Shown here piece after piece: positions 25,084 through 34,616 of a stretch of DNA of 42,918 nt. Every line of letters begins with the position of its first letter. The first letter of the stretch is position 1. The stretch spans positions 1 through 42,918 of the forward strand of contig CAZCQG010000018.1 of the NCBI GenBank assembly GCA_964500775.1, in the 5' to 3' direction. The translations under genes and the position numbers were made by a program. The DNA is from CAZCQG01 sp964500775. Its GTDB lineage: Bacteria > Campylobacterota > Campylobacteria > Campylobacterales > CAZCQG01. The notes beneath the pieces are model-generated. The model searched no databases, was not told where the DNA came from, and saw only the letters and a program-made list of their open reading frames with translations.

Positions 25084-26397
25084 TTAATCTTTTGATGCGA
25101 TTTTATTCTTTAGCTCTTCAATGAGCAGCCCGAACTTCGCGTCTTCTTGGATTTGTAAGTTGATTTTTTTCATTGCGTGACTCACCGAGCTGTGATCTTT
25201 CATCCCGAAAAATTTTGCGAGACTCGGCATCGAGTTTGGCGTGAGAGTGCGCGCGAGGAAAATCACTATCCGTCTAGCATCACTTATAATCTTACTGCGG
25301 CTTTTACTTTTTATCTCGGAGGGTTTGACGTTCATCTCTTTGGAGACGGCGGCTATGATGTCATCGATACTCACGCTCTCTTTGCGCTCTTTTATTTGCT
25401 CTTTGAGTACGCTTTTGGCGAAGTCTAGGGTGATTTGTTGATTCATAAGATTCGCATAGGCGTTGAGTTTGATGATGATTCCTTCGATCTCTCGGATGTT
25501 GTTATCCATGCTAGTAGCGATAAATTCGATGATCTCATTATTCAGATATATACCGTCTAGTTCACATTTTTTCTTGATGATAGCGATTTTGGTTTCGAGT
25601 TCGGGGGGTTGGATGTCTGATATTAGCCCCCATTCAAAGCGGCTTTTGAGTCGTTCTTCGAGACCTGCGATCTGTTTTGGAGATTTGTCGCTAGTGAGGA
25701 TTATTTGTTTGTTTTTGCCGTGGAGTTCGTTGAAGGTGTGGAAAAACTCCTCTTGGATCTGATATTTTCCGCTAAAGAACTGGACATCGTCGATGAGGAG
25801 ATAATCGCACTGTCGGTACTTTTCTTGGAATCTATCCATCGTTTTATTGCGGATGTTGTACAAAAAGTCGTTCAAAAACTGCTCGCTCGTGACATAGATG
25901 ACACTTTTTTCTTTGCTCAAAGCATAGTTGCCGATGGCGTTTAAGAGGTGGGTTTTCCCTAGACCCGTACCTCCGTAGATGAGGAGCGGATTATACGCCG
26001 TCCCTTGTTTTTTTGCTACCGATTGGGAGACCTCAAAAGCAAACTTATTACTGCTTCCCACGACAAAGGAATCGAATGTGAAAGATGAATTTAAAATAGT
26101 TGACTTTGAGCTTTTTGGTGAAGTTTTCACATAACTTTTGGAAAATGAGATATTTTGTTGATTTTTTATCTGAATCTCCACCTTGGGTTTGTTTCCCGTC
26201 TGCATCTCAAAGATAGCGGCAATTTTTTCCGCATATTTTGTTTTTATCCAGTTTGCGATAAAAACCGACGGTGCATCAAAAACCGCCAAGTCCGATCTAG
26301 AGGCGTTTTCATTATATTTTACGTGTTTGAAATAGCGCTCATATTCTATCGGCGGAATCTCTTCTTTAAGTTTGTTTAGAGTAGTATCGCCGAGCAT
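25084..26397 (-). CDS. dnaA: Chromosomal replication initiator DnaA
   Basis: A 437-residue AAA+ initiator: N-terminal domain I, Walker A GGTGLGKTHLLNAIGN, Walker B YLLIDDVQFFSGK, and domain IV with the DNA-binding signature DHSSVSHAMKKI. It binds the DnaA boxes on each side of its own gene to start replication. The box cluster upstream overlaps its promoter region, so autoregulation is likely. Confidence 0.97.
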   Translation of the reverse strand: MLGDTTLNKLKEEIPPIEYERYFKHVKYNENASRSDLAVFDAPSVFIANWIKTKYAEKIAAIFEMQTGNKPKVEIQIKNQQNISFSKSYVKTSPKSSKSTILNSSFTFDSFVVGSSNKFAFEVSQSVAKKQGTAYNPLLIYGGTGLGKTHLLNAIGNYALSKEKSVIYVTSEQFLNDFLYNIRNKTMDRFQEKYRQCDYLLIDDVQFFSGKYQIQEEFFHTFNELHGKNKQIILTSDKSPKQIAGLEERLKSRFEWGLISDIQPPELETKIAIIKKKCELDGIYLNNEIIEFIATSMDNNIREIEGIIIKLNAYANLMNQQITLDFAKSVLKEQIKERKESVSIDDIIAAVSKEMNVKPSEIKSKSRSKIISDARRIVIFLARTLTPNSMPSLAKFFGMKDHSSVSHAMKKINLQIQEDAKFGLLIEELKNKIASKD

Positions 26398-26417
26398 TAT
26401 TAATCCTTCTTAAGTTT

Positions 26418-26532
26418 TTATTCACTATGTGAATTATATGTGAATAATGCTTCATTCGATATGAACTATCTACCAAAAACGGCGTAAAAAAGATGGTTTT
26501 CACGATGTGAATAATCCGTGAACAAATGTGAA
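26418..26532. other. oriC: oriC1: seven DnaA boxes between dnaA and ruvC
   Basis: Seven TTCAC cores in 115 bases: 26421-26425 (within TTATTCACT), 26429-26433, 26440-26444, 26499-26503, 26507-26511, 26518-26522 and 26528-26532, mostly of the form TTATTCAC or TTTTCAC on either strand. TTCAC is the known core of Campylobacterota DnaA boxes. With the second cluster downstream of dnaA, this gives a bipartite origin like that of H. pylori. Confidence 0.78.
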
Positions 26533-26549
26533 AATAGAGTGAGTGTAAT

Positions 26550-27032
26550 TTGAATATTTTAGGAATCGATCCGGGCAGTAGAAATTGCGGGTATTGTATT
26601 TTGAATCTTGAACGGGGTTCAATGAAAATAATCGAAGCGGGTCTGATAAAAATGAAAGAGCGGGAACTCAAACACCAAATCATAGAATTTCTTGAAGGGA
26701 TAGATTTGGTATTGAAAGATAAAAAAATCGACCAAGTCGCCATCGAAGACATCTTTTTTGCCCACAATCCAAAAACTGTTTTAAAACTCGCCCAATTCCG
26801 AGGAGCACTGTTGGTCAAAATCCTCCAAGAGATAGGCGATTTTCACGAGTACACCCCCCTCCAAGTCAAACGTGCCCTCACCGGAAAAGCCAAAGCGGGC
26901 AAAGAGCAAGTAGCTTTTATGGTAAAAAAAATCCTCAATATCACGGGCGAGATAAAACCCCTAGACATAACAGACGCCATAGCCATCAGCATCACCCATG
27001 CTCAAAGGGTAAAATTGGGTATGAAAATATGA
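26550..27032 (+). CDS. ruvC: Holliday junction endonuclease RuvC
   Basis: A 160-residue RNase H-fold nuclease with all four acidic residues at the expected places: Asp7 (LGIDPGSRNCGY), Glu66 (VAIEDIFFA), Asp139 and Asp142 (PLDITDAIAI). It resolves four-way junctions with RuvAB. The start is TTG at 26550, giving the conserved NILGIDPGS opening; no ATG or GTG lies nearby in frame upstream. Confidence 0.94.
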   Translation: MNILGIDPGSRNCGYCILNLERGSMKIIEAGLIKMKERELKHQIIEFLEGIDLVLKDKKIDQVAIEDIFFAHNPKTVLKLAQFRGALLVKILQEIGDFHEYTPLQVKRALTGKAKAGKEQVAFMVKKILNITGEIKPLDITDAIAISITHAQRVKLGMKI

Positions 27033-27041
27033 TTTTGAAAG

Positions 27042-27150
27042 AACTATTTAGTTAATATCTTCTCAAACGGCTTCGTTGCGGTGCCCTGTTTTTGTACCAA
27101 AAACAGACTGCGACACTGCAGATGTTTTCGTCGATATTAACTTAATAGTC
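27042..27150. repeat. 109-bp imperfect palindrome with 18-bp terminal inverted repeats
   Basis: The ends (27042-27059 and 27133-27150) are inverted repeats matching at 16 of 18 bases (AGTTAATATC in the conserved inner part). The centre is a perfect 9-3-9 palindrome (CTGTTTTTG, TAC, CAAAAACAG at 27086-27106). Both share the same symmetry centre at 27096, while the arms between match only loosely. It fills most of the ruvC-thyX gap and contains no ORF. It could be a miniature transposable element or an extragenic palindrome; a simple terminator is unlikely because no U-tract follows. Confidence 0.6.
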
Positions 27151-27168
27151 TTATAATTTGGAGATTCT

Positions 27169-27786
27169 ATGCAAATCACGCTACTACACCATACGCCGCT
27201 TTATATCTGTTCGCACGCGATTCGTACTTGTTGGCAAAGTTTTGACAAGAGTGACGGAGGCGGAGAAAAGGATAGAGACCTGATAGACAGAGTGGGCAAT
27301 AAATTCAAACACGCAAGCACACTAGAGCATCTCAACTACACGTTTTATATCAAAGGTATGAGCCGTGCGTGCCTGCAAGAGGTTGCCCGCCACAGACACG
27401 CGAGCCTAAGTGTGAAAAGTAGTCGCTACACGTTAAAAGAGCTCAAAGAAGAAAAAGAGCCGCTCAACATTGAGCGCGGCGAAAAATACCTCGTTTACAC
27501 AAAAAATGAAGCCGTCGATACCGCGAGTCTCAATGCCCTCAATGCCCTGCGGGAGATTCTCCTTAGCGGAGCGAGCAACGACATAGCCAAATACTGTCTC
27601 CCCGAATCCTACAAAACGGAGCTTACCTACACGGTAAACGCCCGAAGCCTTCAAAATTTCATTTCGCTTAGAAGCGACAAAGCCGCACTTTGGGAGATAC
27701 GCAATCTCGCCAAAGCCCTTTTTGAGGCACTACCCGAGGAGCATAGATATTTGTTTGAGGGGTGTATGAAGATAGAGTTGGCGTAG
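27169..27786 (+). CDS. thyX: Flavin-dependent thymidylate synthase ThyX
   Basis: A 205-residue protein with the ThyX motif RHRx7S (Arg74-His75-Arg76 to Ser84, within RHRHASLSVKSSRY), which binds dUMP and FAD. It makes dTMP using methylene-tetrahydrofolate and FAD, replacing ThyA. GGAG lies seven bases before the ATG. Its folate need links it to folB in the same window. Confidence 0.93.
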   Translation: MQITLLHHTPLYICSHAIRTCWQSFDKSDGGGEKDRDLIDRVGNKFKHASTLEHLNYTFYIKGMSRACLQEVARHRHASLSVKSSRYTLKELKEEKEPLNIERGEKYLVYTKNEAVDTASLNALNALREILLSGASNDIAKYCLPESYKTELTYTVNARSLQNFISLRSDKAALWEIRNLAKALFEALPEEHRYLFEGCMKIELA

Positions 27787-27798
27787 ACCTTCGGTTTT

Positions 27799-28914
27799 CT
27801 ATAAAACTATCGTAAAACACGCCCCGTCGTTTTTGTTTTCCACATACATCTCGCCGCCGTTTTTTTCGATGATGCTTTTTGACATATAAAGACCGATACC
27901 GCTCCCGCCGTTTCCGCTGTTAAAAGGGGTGAATATGTTTTGCAATACCTCTTCTCTTATCCCGCCGCCGTTGTCGCATACGGTCACTTTTGAGCGATTT
28001 TGTTCTTTGGTTATTTTTATGGTCACGCACGGTGCTGCGATCTCGTTTTTGAGGAGAATCTCTTTTGCATTGGTGAGGAGGTTAAGTATCACTTGCGCGT
28101 ATTCGTTTTCGTTTCCACGCACGACATTCAAATCGGATTTATCGATGTTGATGGCGATGCCGTGATTCTTGAAAGAAGCATCAACAATGTCGGTCGCTTT
28201 TTTTATCGCATCGCAAATTAAAAAAGGTCGGTCGTGTTGCTCGGGTTTGTAAAAATCTTGGAACGTCTCCATGGTTTCGGACATAAAGCCGAGAATCTTC
28301 TCTATCTTTTTGGCGCGCTCGATGATCTCTTCATCGGTAAGTTCTACTCCGCCTTGGAGTGTGACCATCGTATTGAGGTTGATAGATCCTAGCTCGCTTA
28401 GGGGTTGTTTCCATTGATGAGTGATATTCATCAAAAGCTCTCCGAGTGCGGCTTGTTTAGACTTTTGGAAAAGTATCCCGTCTTTGAGTCTGTTTTTTTC
28501 TAGCTCCTCTTTCACCCGCTCTTCTAGGCGATGTTGATAGGTACGAAGTTCTAGATGGGTATTTACCCGAGAGAGGAGTTCTATGGGGTTAAAAGGTTTG
28601 GTGACGTAGTCTACCGCTCCCGCTTCAAACCCCTCTTTTATATCCGCTTCGGTATTTTTCGCGGTGATAAATATGATAGGGATATTTTTTGTTCTCTCCC
28701 TTTTTTTGAGTTCTTTTGAGAGGGCTATGCCGTCCATATCGGGCATCATTACGTCCAAAAGGATGAGATCTATATCTTCCTTCTGCGCTATTTCCAACGC
28801 CTCTTTGCCGCTAAGTGCCGGAATCACGTCGTATTTTTTTAAGATGCCTATTAAAATATCAACATTCAATTCGGTGTCGTCTACCGCAAGGATAGTAGGT
28901 TTTTCCTTGGTCAT
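27799..28914 (-). CDS. Response regulator-histidine kinase hybrid (REC-HisKA-HATPase)
   Basis: A 371-residue soluble protein. The N-terminal receiver (about 7-120) has DD at 16-17 of the opening (ILAVDDTELN), the phospho-Asp in LILLDVMMPDMDG and Lys in YVTKPFNP. A coiled linker leads to the kinase core, with H-box ITHQWKQPLSELG, N-box ILNLLTNAKE and G-boxes DNGGGIRE and GGSGIGLYMSK. There is no sensor or membrane segment, so its input is probably phosphotransfer to its receiver. It is divergent from the giant hybrid kinase, whose neighbour's receiver it resembles (both have the YDVIP stretch), suggesting one phosphorelay. Confidence 0.86.
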   Translation of the reverse strand: MTKEKPTILAVDDTELNVDILIGILKKYDVIPALSGKEALEIAQKEDIDLILLDVMMPDMDGIALSKELKKRERTKNIPIIFITAKNTEADIKEGFEAGAVDYVTKPFNPIELLSRVNTHLELRTYQHRLEERVKEELEKNRLKDGILFQKSKQAALGELLMNITHQWKQPLSELGSINLNTMVTLQGGVELTDEEIIERAKKIEKILGFMSETMETFQDFYKPEQHDRPFLICDAIKKATDIVDASFKNHGIAINIDKSDLNVVRGNENEYAQVILNLLTNAKEILLKNEIAAPCVTIKITKEQNRSKVTVCDNGGGIREEVLQNIFTPFNSGNGGSGIGLYMSKSIIEKNGGEMYVENKNDGACFTIVL

Positions 28915-29001
28915 AAATGTAACCTTTACTATTTTCGAGATAGTATAATTATAATAAAAAATTCATACGTTCGCACGTCAAATTTGAATATCGGAGGGAA
29001 A

Positions 29002-32000
29002 ATGTTGTTTTTTCGAATCTTTTTGGTGATTTTATTGTCATTTTCCGTTTCGATGTCGGCGGAATTAAAAAAAGTCTCTTTGCAGCTCCAGTGGAAACAC
29101 CAATTTGAGTTTGCCGGTTTTTATATCGCGCAGGAGAAAGGGTATTACAAAGACGCAGGATTTGACGTAGAGATAAAAGAGTATCAAAACGGCATCGATA
29201 TTACCGAAGAGGTACTTCAAGGGAGGAGCGATTACGGGATTTGGGGGAGCGGAATTATCAAAGAGCGGCTGGAGGGGAAAAACGTCGTATTGCTAGCAAA
29301 TTATTTCAAAAGATCCCCCTTGGCGATAGTGACAAAGCCCGACGTAAGGCTACCGTCTGATTTGCGCGGAAAAAAATTGATGTTAAGCGATGCCGACAAA
29401 TACAGCGCGAGCTATATACAGATGTTTAAAAATTTTGATATGAATATGGAAGACGTGAATCTCGTTTCGACGAGTTTTAATATCAATGATTTTATAGAAG
29501 GGAAGGTCGATGCTTTTAGCGTATTTTTGACAAACGAACCGTATGAACTGCAAAAACGGGGAATATCTTACAATGTCCTTGACCCAAATAACTACGGCAT
29601 AGAGATGTATGACGTCAATCTCTTTACCTCCGAAGATAAAGTTAAAAACGATCCTCTGTCGGTCAAAGCTTTCATAGATGCGAGCAGCAAAGGGTGGCAG
29701 TATGCCTTGGAGCATCAAGAAGAGACCGTGGAGCTTATCCTCAAAAAATACAATACACAGAAAAAAACTAGAGATTCCCTTTTGTTTGAGGCGAAAGAGA
29801 GCGCTATTATGATGCTCTCAAAAATCTATCCCATCGGGAGTATCAATACCGAAAAAGTGCGAAAAATGGAGGAGATTTTCGTCGAGACCGGAGTAGCGAA
29901 AAAAAGTGAAGAAAGTGAAAATTTCGTCTTTGATTTTAGTAAGACGTTTGGGGGTGAGCTAAGTGCGGTAGAGCGGGAGTATATTAAAAACCATCCCGTT
30001 ATCAGGGTGCACAACGAGCTTGACTTTGCGCCGATGAATTACAACAAAAACGGCGTTCCTCTAGGGTTTTCTATCGACTACATCAATCTTGTAGCGAGCA
30101 AAGTGGGGCTGGATGTCCATTTCGTGAGCGGACCTACGTGGGATGAGTTTTTGGAGATGATGAAAAAAGGGGAGCTTGACGTCATGCTCAATATCGCCAA
30201 GACCTCACAACGCGAAGAGTACTTGGCGTATGCTTCAAAATATTCCGAGCTTATAGATTCTGCGTTTGCGAGGGCGGATAGAGCAAAAGAGTTTAAAAGT
30301 ATATTTGACTTAGAGGGGAAAAGCGTCGCGGTCGTGAAAGGATTCTTTGAAGAGTATTTGATGGAGAACTACTATCCAAATACCAAGCTCTACAAGACTT
30401 CGGATTCCATCGAGGCACTAAAAGCCGTGGCGTTCGGTAAAGCCGATGTCGCGCTCAATAGCTTTGAAGTGGGAAATTATCTCATCAAAACCCAAGGGCT
30501 TAGCGACATCGTTCCGGTTTTTGAGATGGACGACAAGCGCTTTAATCTCGATCTCTATATCGCTACGGCAAAAAACAATGCGATACTGCGCGACATACTG
30601 AAAAAAGGGCAAGCGCTTATCACCGAGAGCGAATACCTCGGAATCTCGCAAAAATGGTATTTCGCAAAAGTCAACGACGAAACGGCAAACATCCCTTTTA
30701 GCGAAGAGGAGAAGGGGTATATGGAGGAGAAGAAAGGGGTGAGGGCGTGTGTGAATTCCGATTTTATGCCTTTTGAAGGGATCGATGATGCGGGCAATTT
30801 TGAAGGAATCATCGCCGATTTTTACGCGATCGTAAAAAAACGTTTCCCGCTCCCCCTAGAAATTGTCCCCGTAAAGAGTGCCGATGAAAGTATAGAGAAA
30901 GTGGAGCGGGGCGAATGTGATTTGGTTTTTGCCCTCAATCAAACCAAAGAAAATGAAAAAACCCTCGCTTTTTCGGAGACGTATCTCAAGATTCCCGAGG
31001 TGGTAGCCACGAAAAACGAAGCCCCTTTTATCGACGATATAGCCAATTTTTCGGATAAAACTTTCGCTATCTCTAGCGATTACGGAATCTTTGACGCGTT
31101 TAAAGAGAAATATCCGCAGTTGCGATTGGTACAAAAAACAGACCCCAAAGAGGGAATCGAAGCGGTGCAAAAAGGGGAAGCGGATGGATATATCGGTATG
31201 CTCTCAAGCATCGTGTACACGAGAAATCTTTTGGGGACGGTCGATATAAAAATCTCCGGAAGCGTGGGGCTAGATAGCGAAATAAAATGCGGCGTGAGAA
31301 GAGATGAGCCGCTACTACTGAGCATATTGCAAAAAGTGCTCGATAGCGTCAAAAACAGCGACAAGCAAAAAATCCTCAACGAGTGGGTTTCGGTAAAAAC
31401 GGAGCAAGTGTTTGACTATTCTCTCCTTTGGAAAGTCGGCGGCATCGTCTTTGTTCTATTTGCAGTCATCACCTATTGGAATCGCAAGCTCTCCTACTAC
31501 AACAAACAGCTCCAAGAATCTAAAGAACGCGCCGAAGCGGCAACCAAAGAGAAGTCAAACTTTCTGGCAAATATGAGCCACGAGATACGCACCCCGATGA
31601 ACGCCATCATAGGTATGACCTACCTCGTCAAACAAACCGACCTAAGTCCGGCACAAATAGACTACATCAACAAGATTGAAAACTCTTCCAACGCATTGCT
31701 TGGAATCATCAACGATATTTTGGATTTCTCCAAGATCGAAGCGGGTAAGCTAGAGATAGAGAACATAGACTTCGATCTCCACAGCGTCATAGACAACGTC
31801 ACTACCCTTGTGGGTCTCAAAGCCAATGAAAAGAATCTAGAATTTATCGTCTCCTACGATCAAGATATGAATATGAATCTCCACGGCGACCCGCTGCGAC
31901 TCGGGCAGATTCTGACCAATCTCTCCAACAATGCCATCAAATTTACCGAAAAAGGGGAAGTGGGAATCTACATCAAAAAACTCCAAAACGATAGATTCCG

Positions 32001-33675
32001 ATTTGAGGTGCGCGACACGGGGATAGGTCTTAGCGAAGAGCAAAAAGCCAAACTCTTCCGCTCGTTTTCACAAGCCGATGCGGGGACGACGAGAAAATAC
32101 GGCGGCACGGGACTGGGGCTAGCTATCAGCCGCCAACTCGTAGAGATGATGGGTGGAAAGATTTGGGTAGAGAGCGAAGCAGGGAAGGGGAGTAGTTTTA
32201 TTTTTGAGCTTCCTTTGGAGGAGCAGAGAGGGGGAGAAAAAGAGCGCAAGGCATTTAGCGATAAAAGGGTGCTTGTTGTGGATGACACCCCTTCTTGGCA
32301 GATGATTCTCGCCAACCATTTGAAGTCGTTTAATATTAGCGTCTTTGCCGCGAGCAGCGGTGAAGAGGCGTTAGAGCTTTTGGGGAGCGGAGAGAGGTTT
32401 GACTTGGTGCTTATGGATTGGAAGATGCCCAAAATGGACGGAATCGAAACGGCAAAAAAGATAAAAGAAAAAGGGATAAGCGTCCCTCCGACTATCATAA
32501 TGGTCTCGGCATACAGGCAAGATAGCATAGTCGCCGCCGCAAAAGAGCAAGGAATCAACATCTTTTTGCAAAAACCGATAAACCCCTCGCTCCTCTATAG
32601 CGTCATAATGGAGATATTCGGAGAGGGGATCAAAAAAGAGTACAAAGAGAGCGTGGAGAACAACTCCCTCAAAGACGAACTCACCACGCTCAAAGGGAGT
32701 AAGATACTCCTTACCGAAGATAATACTATGAATCAAGAGATCATCCTCGGGATGCTTTCTCATAGCGGGATAGAGATAGATATAGCTCAAAACGGCGCGG
32801 AGGCGGTGGAGAAATTTGAAGCCGATCCCAAAAAATATGAGCTGATATTTATGGATATACAGATGCCCGTGATGGACGGCTATGAAGCCGCTAGGCGGAT
32901 ACGAGCGATTGATAACGTCGTTCCTATCGTGGCATTGAGCGCGAATGCGATGACTGAGGATGTGAAAAAGACTCTTGAGTGCGGTATGAACGAACACCTC
33001 AATAAACCCATAGACGTGGAAAAACTTTTTGCCGCACTCCTTAAATATTTGAGCAAAAAATGTGAAAAAATATCTGCACAAGAGGAAGGGAAAGAGGGCG
33101 TCGATTTATCGAGTTTTGTAGCAATAGACGTGAAAAAAGGGTTATCGCATATGGCGCACGATACGGTGCTGTATAAAAAAATCGTTTGCGACTTTCTAAA
33201 TAATTACGAGAATGTTTGTGAAAAAATAGAAAAATTGCTACAAGAAGACCTCGAAGAAGCCAAGCGAATCGCCCATACGCTCAAAGGGCTAAGTGCCAAT
33301 ATCGGAGCAATCGCCCTCAACAGAAAAGCGATTCTCTTTGAAGAGCATCTCGATGTGAGCTCGCTCAAAGAGATGGAAACGGAGCTAGAAAAAGTACTTC
33401 GCGAGATAGCGGAGAGCAAAATATGCGAATCGCAAACGGATACGGGAGAAAAAGAGGAGATACAAAAAGAGCGGCTTGATGCTCTCTTTTTAGAGCTACA
33501 AGAAGCTATCGGCAAAAGGAGACCGCAATTATGCGCGCCGATAATCGAGGAGCTAGAATCGTATGCCTTGCCCAAAGAGACCCAAGAGGTTTTTGAAAAG
33601 ATCAAAGAAGCGATAAAAAAATATAAATTTAGCGATGCGCTAGAACTATTCAAGGAGAATACAGATGGAAAATAA
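29002..33675 (+). CDS. Giant hybrid histidine kinase with NMT1/THI5-like and two SBP_bac_3 periplasmic domains
   Basis: From the ATG at 29002 (SD CGGAGGG six bases upstream; a TTG at 28984 is rejected because it would place this SD inside the coding sequence) the protein has 1557 residues. In order: signal peptide; NMT1/THI5-like solute-binding domain (about 22-310, opening VSLQLQWKHQFEFAGFYIA); SBP_bac_3 domain 1 (about 320-550); SBP_bac_3 domain 2 (about 580-800); membrane helix (about 812-832); HisKA (NMSHEIRTPMNAIIG, near 862); HATPase; receiver 1 (LVVDDTPSW, LMDWKMPKMDG); receiver 2 (LLTEDNTMNQ, FMDIQMPVMDG); and a C-terminal Hpt (AHTLKGLSANIG, near 1420). It is a complete phosphorelay in one chain, with three periplasmic ligand modules. 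The NMT1 module hints at pyrimidine-like or small-molecule sensing; ligands are unknown. Confidence 0.88.
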   Translation: MLFFRIFLVILLSFSVSMSAELKKVSLQLQWKHQFEFAGFYIAQEKGYYKDAGFDVEIKEYQNGIDITEEVLQGRSDYGIWGSGIIKERLEGKNVVLLANYFKRSPLAIVTKPDVRLPSDLRGKKLMLSDADKYSASYIQMFKNFDMNMEDVNLVSTSFNINDFIEGKVDAFSVFLTNEPYELQKRGISYNVLDPNNYGIEMYDVNLFTSEDKVKNDPLSVKAFIDASSKGWQYALEHQEETVELILKKYNTQKKTRDSLLFEAKESAIMMLSKIYPIGSINTEKVRKMEEIFVETGVAKKSEESENFVFDFSKTFGGELSAVEREYIKNHPVIRVHNELDFAPMNYNKNGVPLGFSIDYINLVASKVGLDVHFVSGPTWDEFLEMMKKGELDVMLNIAKTSQREEYLAYASKYSELIDSAFARADRAKEFKSIFDLEGKSVAVVKGFFEEYLMENYYPNTKLYKTSDSIEALKAVAFGKADVALNSFEVGNYLIKTQGLSDIVPVFEMDDKRFNLDLYIATAKNNAILRDILKKGQALITESEYLGISQKWYFAKVNDETANIPFSEEEKGYMEEKKGVRACVNSDFMPFEGIDDAGNFEGIIADFYAIVKKRFPLPLEIVPVKSADESIEKVERGECDLVFALNQTKENEKTLAFSETYLKIPEVVATKNEAPFIDDIANFSDKTFAISSDYGIFDAFKEKYPQLRLVQKTDPKEGIEAVQKGEADGYIGMLSSIVYTRNLLGTVDIKISGSVGLDSEIKCGVRRDEPLLLSILQKVLDSVKNSDKQKILNEWVSVKTEQVFDYSLLWKVGGIVFVLFAVITYWNRKLSYYNKQLQESKERAEAATKEKSNFLANMSHEIRTPMNAIIGMTYLVKQTDLSPAQIDYINKIENSSNALLGIINDILDFSKIEAGKLEIENIDFDLHSVIDNVTTLVGLKANEKNLEFIVSYDQDMNMNLHGDPLRLGQILTNLSNNAIKFTEKGEVGIYIKKLQNDRFRFEVRDTGIGLSEEQKAKLFRSFSQADAGTTRKYGGTGLGLAISRQLVEMMGGKIWVESEAGKGSSFIFELPLEEQRGGEKERKAFSDKRVLVVDDTPSWQMILANHLKSFNISVFAASSGEEALELLGSGERFDLVLMDWKMPKMDGIETAKKIKEKGISVPPTIIMVSAYRQDSIVAAAKEQGINIFLQKPINPSLLYSVIMEIFGEGIKKEYKESVENNSLKDELTTLKGSKILLTEDNTMNQEIILGMLSHSGIEIDIAQNGAEAVEKFEADPKKYELIFMDIQMPVMDGYEAARRIRAIDNVVPIVALSANAMTEDVKKTLECGMNEHLNKPIDVEKLFAALLKYLSKKCEKISAQEEGKEGVDLSSFVAIDVKKGLSHMAHDTVLYKKIVCDFLNNYENVCEKIEKLLQEDLEEAKRIAHTLKGLSANIGAIALNRKAILFEEHLDVSSLKEMETELEKVLREIAESKICESQTDTGEKEEIQKERLDALFLELQEAIGKRRPQLCAPIIEELESYALPKETQEVFEKIKEAIKKYKFSDALELFKENTDGK

Positions 33676-34540
33676 GGCGACGATTTTAGCGGTGGATGAC
33701 ACGGAATCAAACCTCGATATGATGTTGGCGATATTAAAAAACTACGACGTGATCCCGCTCACAAACGGAGAAGATACCCTCAACATCGCAAAAGAGGAGA
33801 AGATCGATCTTATACTCCTAGACATATTGATGCCGGGAATGGATGGATTTGAGGTGTGCAGAAAACTAAAAGAGGATCCAAAGACAAAAGAGATTCCTAT
33901 TATTTTCATCACGGCGAAAAGCGATGAAGAGAGCATCGAAAAAGCTTATGAGATCGGAGGTATCGACTACGTCACAAAGCCGTTTCGTCCCGTGGAGCTG
34001 AAAGAGCGGGTAAAGACGCAGCTAGAATTACGGGCGATGATGCACCATCTAGAGTGGCTCGCCTCAAGAGATACCCTCACGGAGGTTTATAATAGACGGA
34101 AATTTTTTGAGCTAGGCGAGAGACTATTTGAAGAGGAGGAGAATCTCTACGCGGTCATCATCGACATCGATAAATTTAAAGAGGTGAACGATACGTGCGG
34201 GCATTTCATCGGGGACAAGGCGCTCCGCTCTATCGTCAAAAACGTCGTCGATACGCTTCCTGAAAATACGATACTCGGACGTATCGGCGGGGACGAATTC
34301 GCCGCCCTTTTTACTTTCGGCGGAGAGATACGTCCGCTCATAGAAGAGCTGACGCAAAAAGTCGCCGCTACGAATATTATGCTTGATGAGGGAGGCTCTA
34401 TCACTTGTACGATAAGCACCGGCTCTGCACGTAAAGATTCCGAGATGAAAAATATCGACACGCTACTAAAAAAAGCGGATGCGGCGTTGTACGACGCAAA
34501 AAATATGGGGAGAAATAGGGCGATATTTCGAGACGGCTAG
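33665..34540 (+). CDS. Response regulator diguanylate cyclase (REC-GGDEF)
   Basis: A 291-residue protein. The receiver (about 5-120) has ILAVDDTESN, the phospho-Asp in LILLDILMPGMDG and YVTKPFRP. The GGDEF domain has active site GGDEF in GRIGGDEFAALF. The I-site RxxD is absent (PENT occupies that position), so product feedback inhibition is not expected. It overlaps the end of the giant kinase by 11 bases, with AAGGAG in front, and is very probably its output, turning the phosphorelay signal into c-di-GMP. Confidence 0.9.
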   Translation: MENKATILAVDDTESNLDMMLAILKNYDVIPLTNGEDTLNIAKEEKIDLILLDILMPGMDGFEVCRKLKEDPKTKEIPIIFITAKSDEESIEKAYEIGGIDYVTKPFRPVELKERVKTQLELRAMMHHLEWLASRDTLTEVYNRRKFFELGERLFEEEENLYAVIIDIDKFKEVNDTCGHFIGDKALRSIVKNVVDTLPENTILGRIGGDEFAALFTFGGEIRPLIEELTQKVAATNIMLDEGGSITCTISTGSARKDSEMKNIDTLLKKADAALYDAKNMGRNRAIFRDG

Positions 34541-34616
34541 GAATCCCTATCCCTCTCTAAGACGTATTTAAATTTAATCGGCTATTATGAAACGACACCC
34601 TGAATAAAAAAGTATG

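Noticed and set aside
27042..27150. Rho-independent terminator for ruvC
   Set aside because: The stem is long and AT-rich in its centre, with no U-tract after it; the matching termini point to a repeat element.
28984..29001. TTG start for the giant kinase
   Set aside because: The SD CGGAGGG would lie inside the coding sequence; the ATG at 29002 is correctly spaced from it.
32371..33081. 236-codon minus-strand frame
   Set aside because: Antisense shadow of the receiver domains of the giant kinase.
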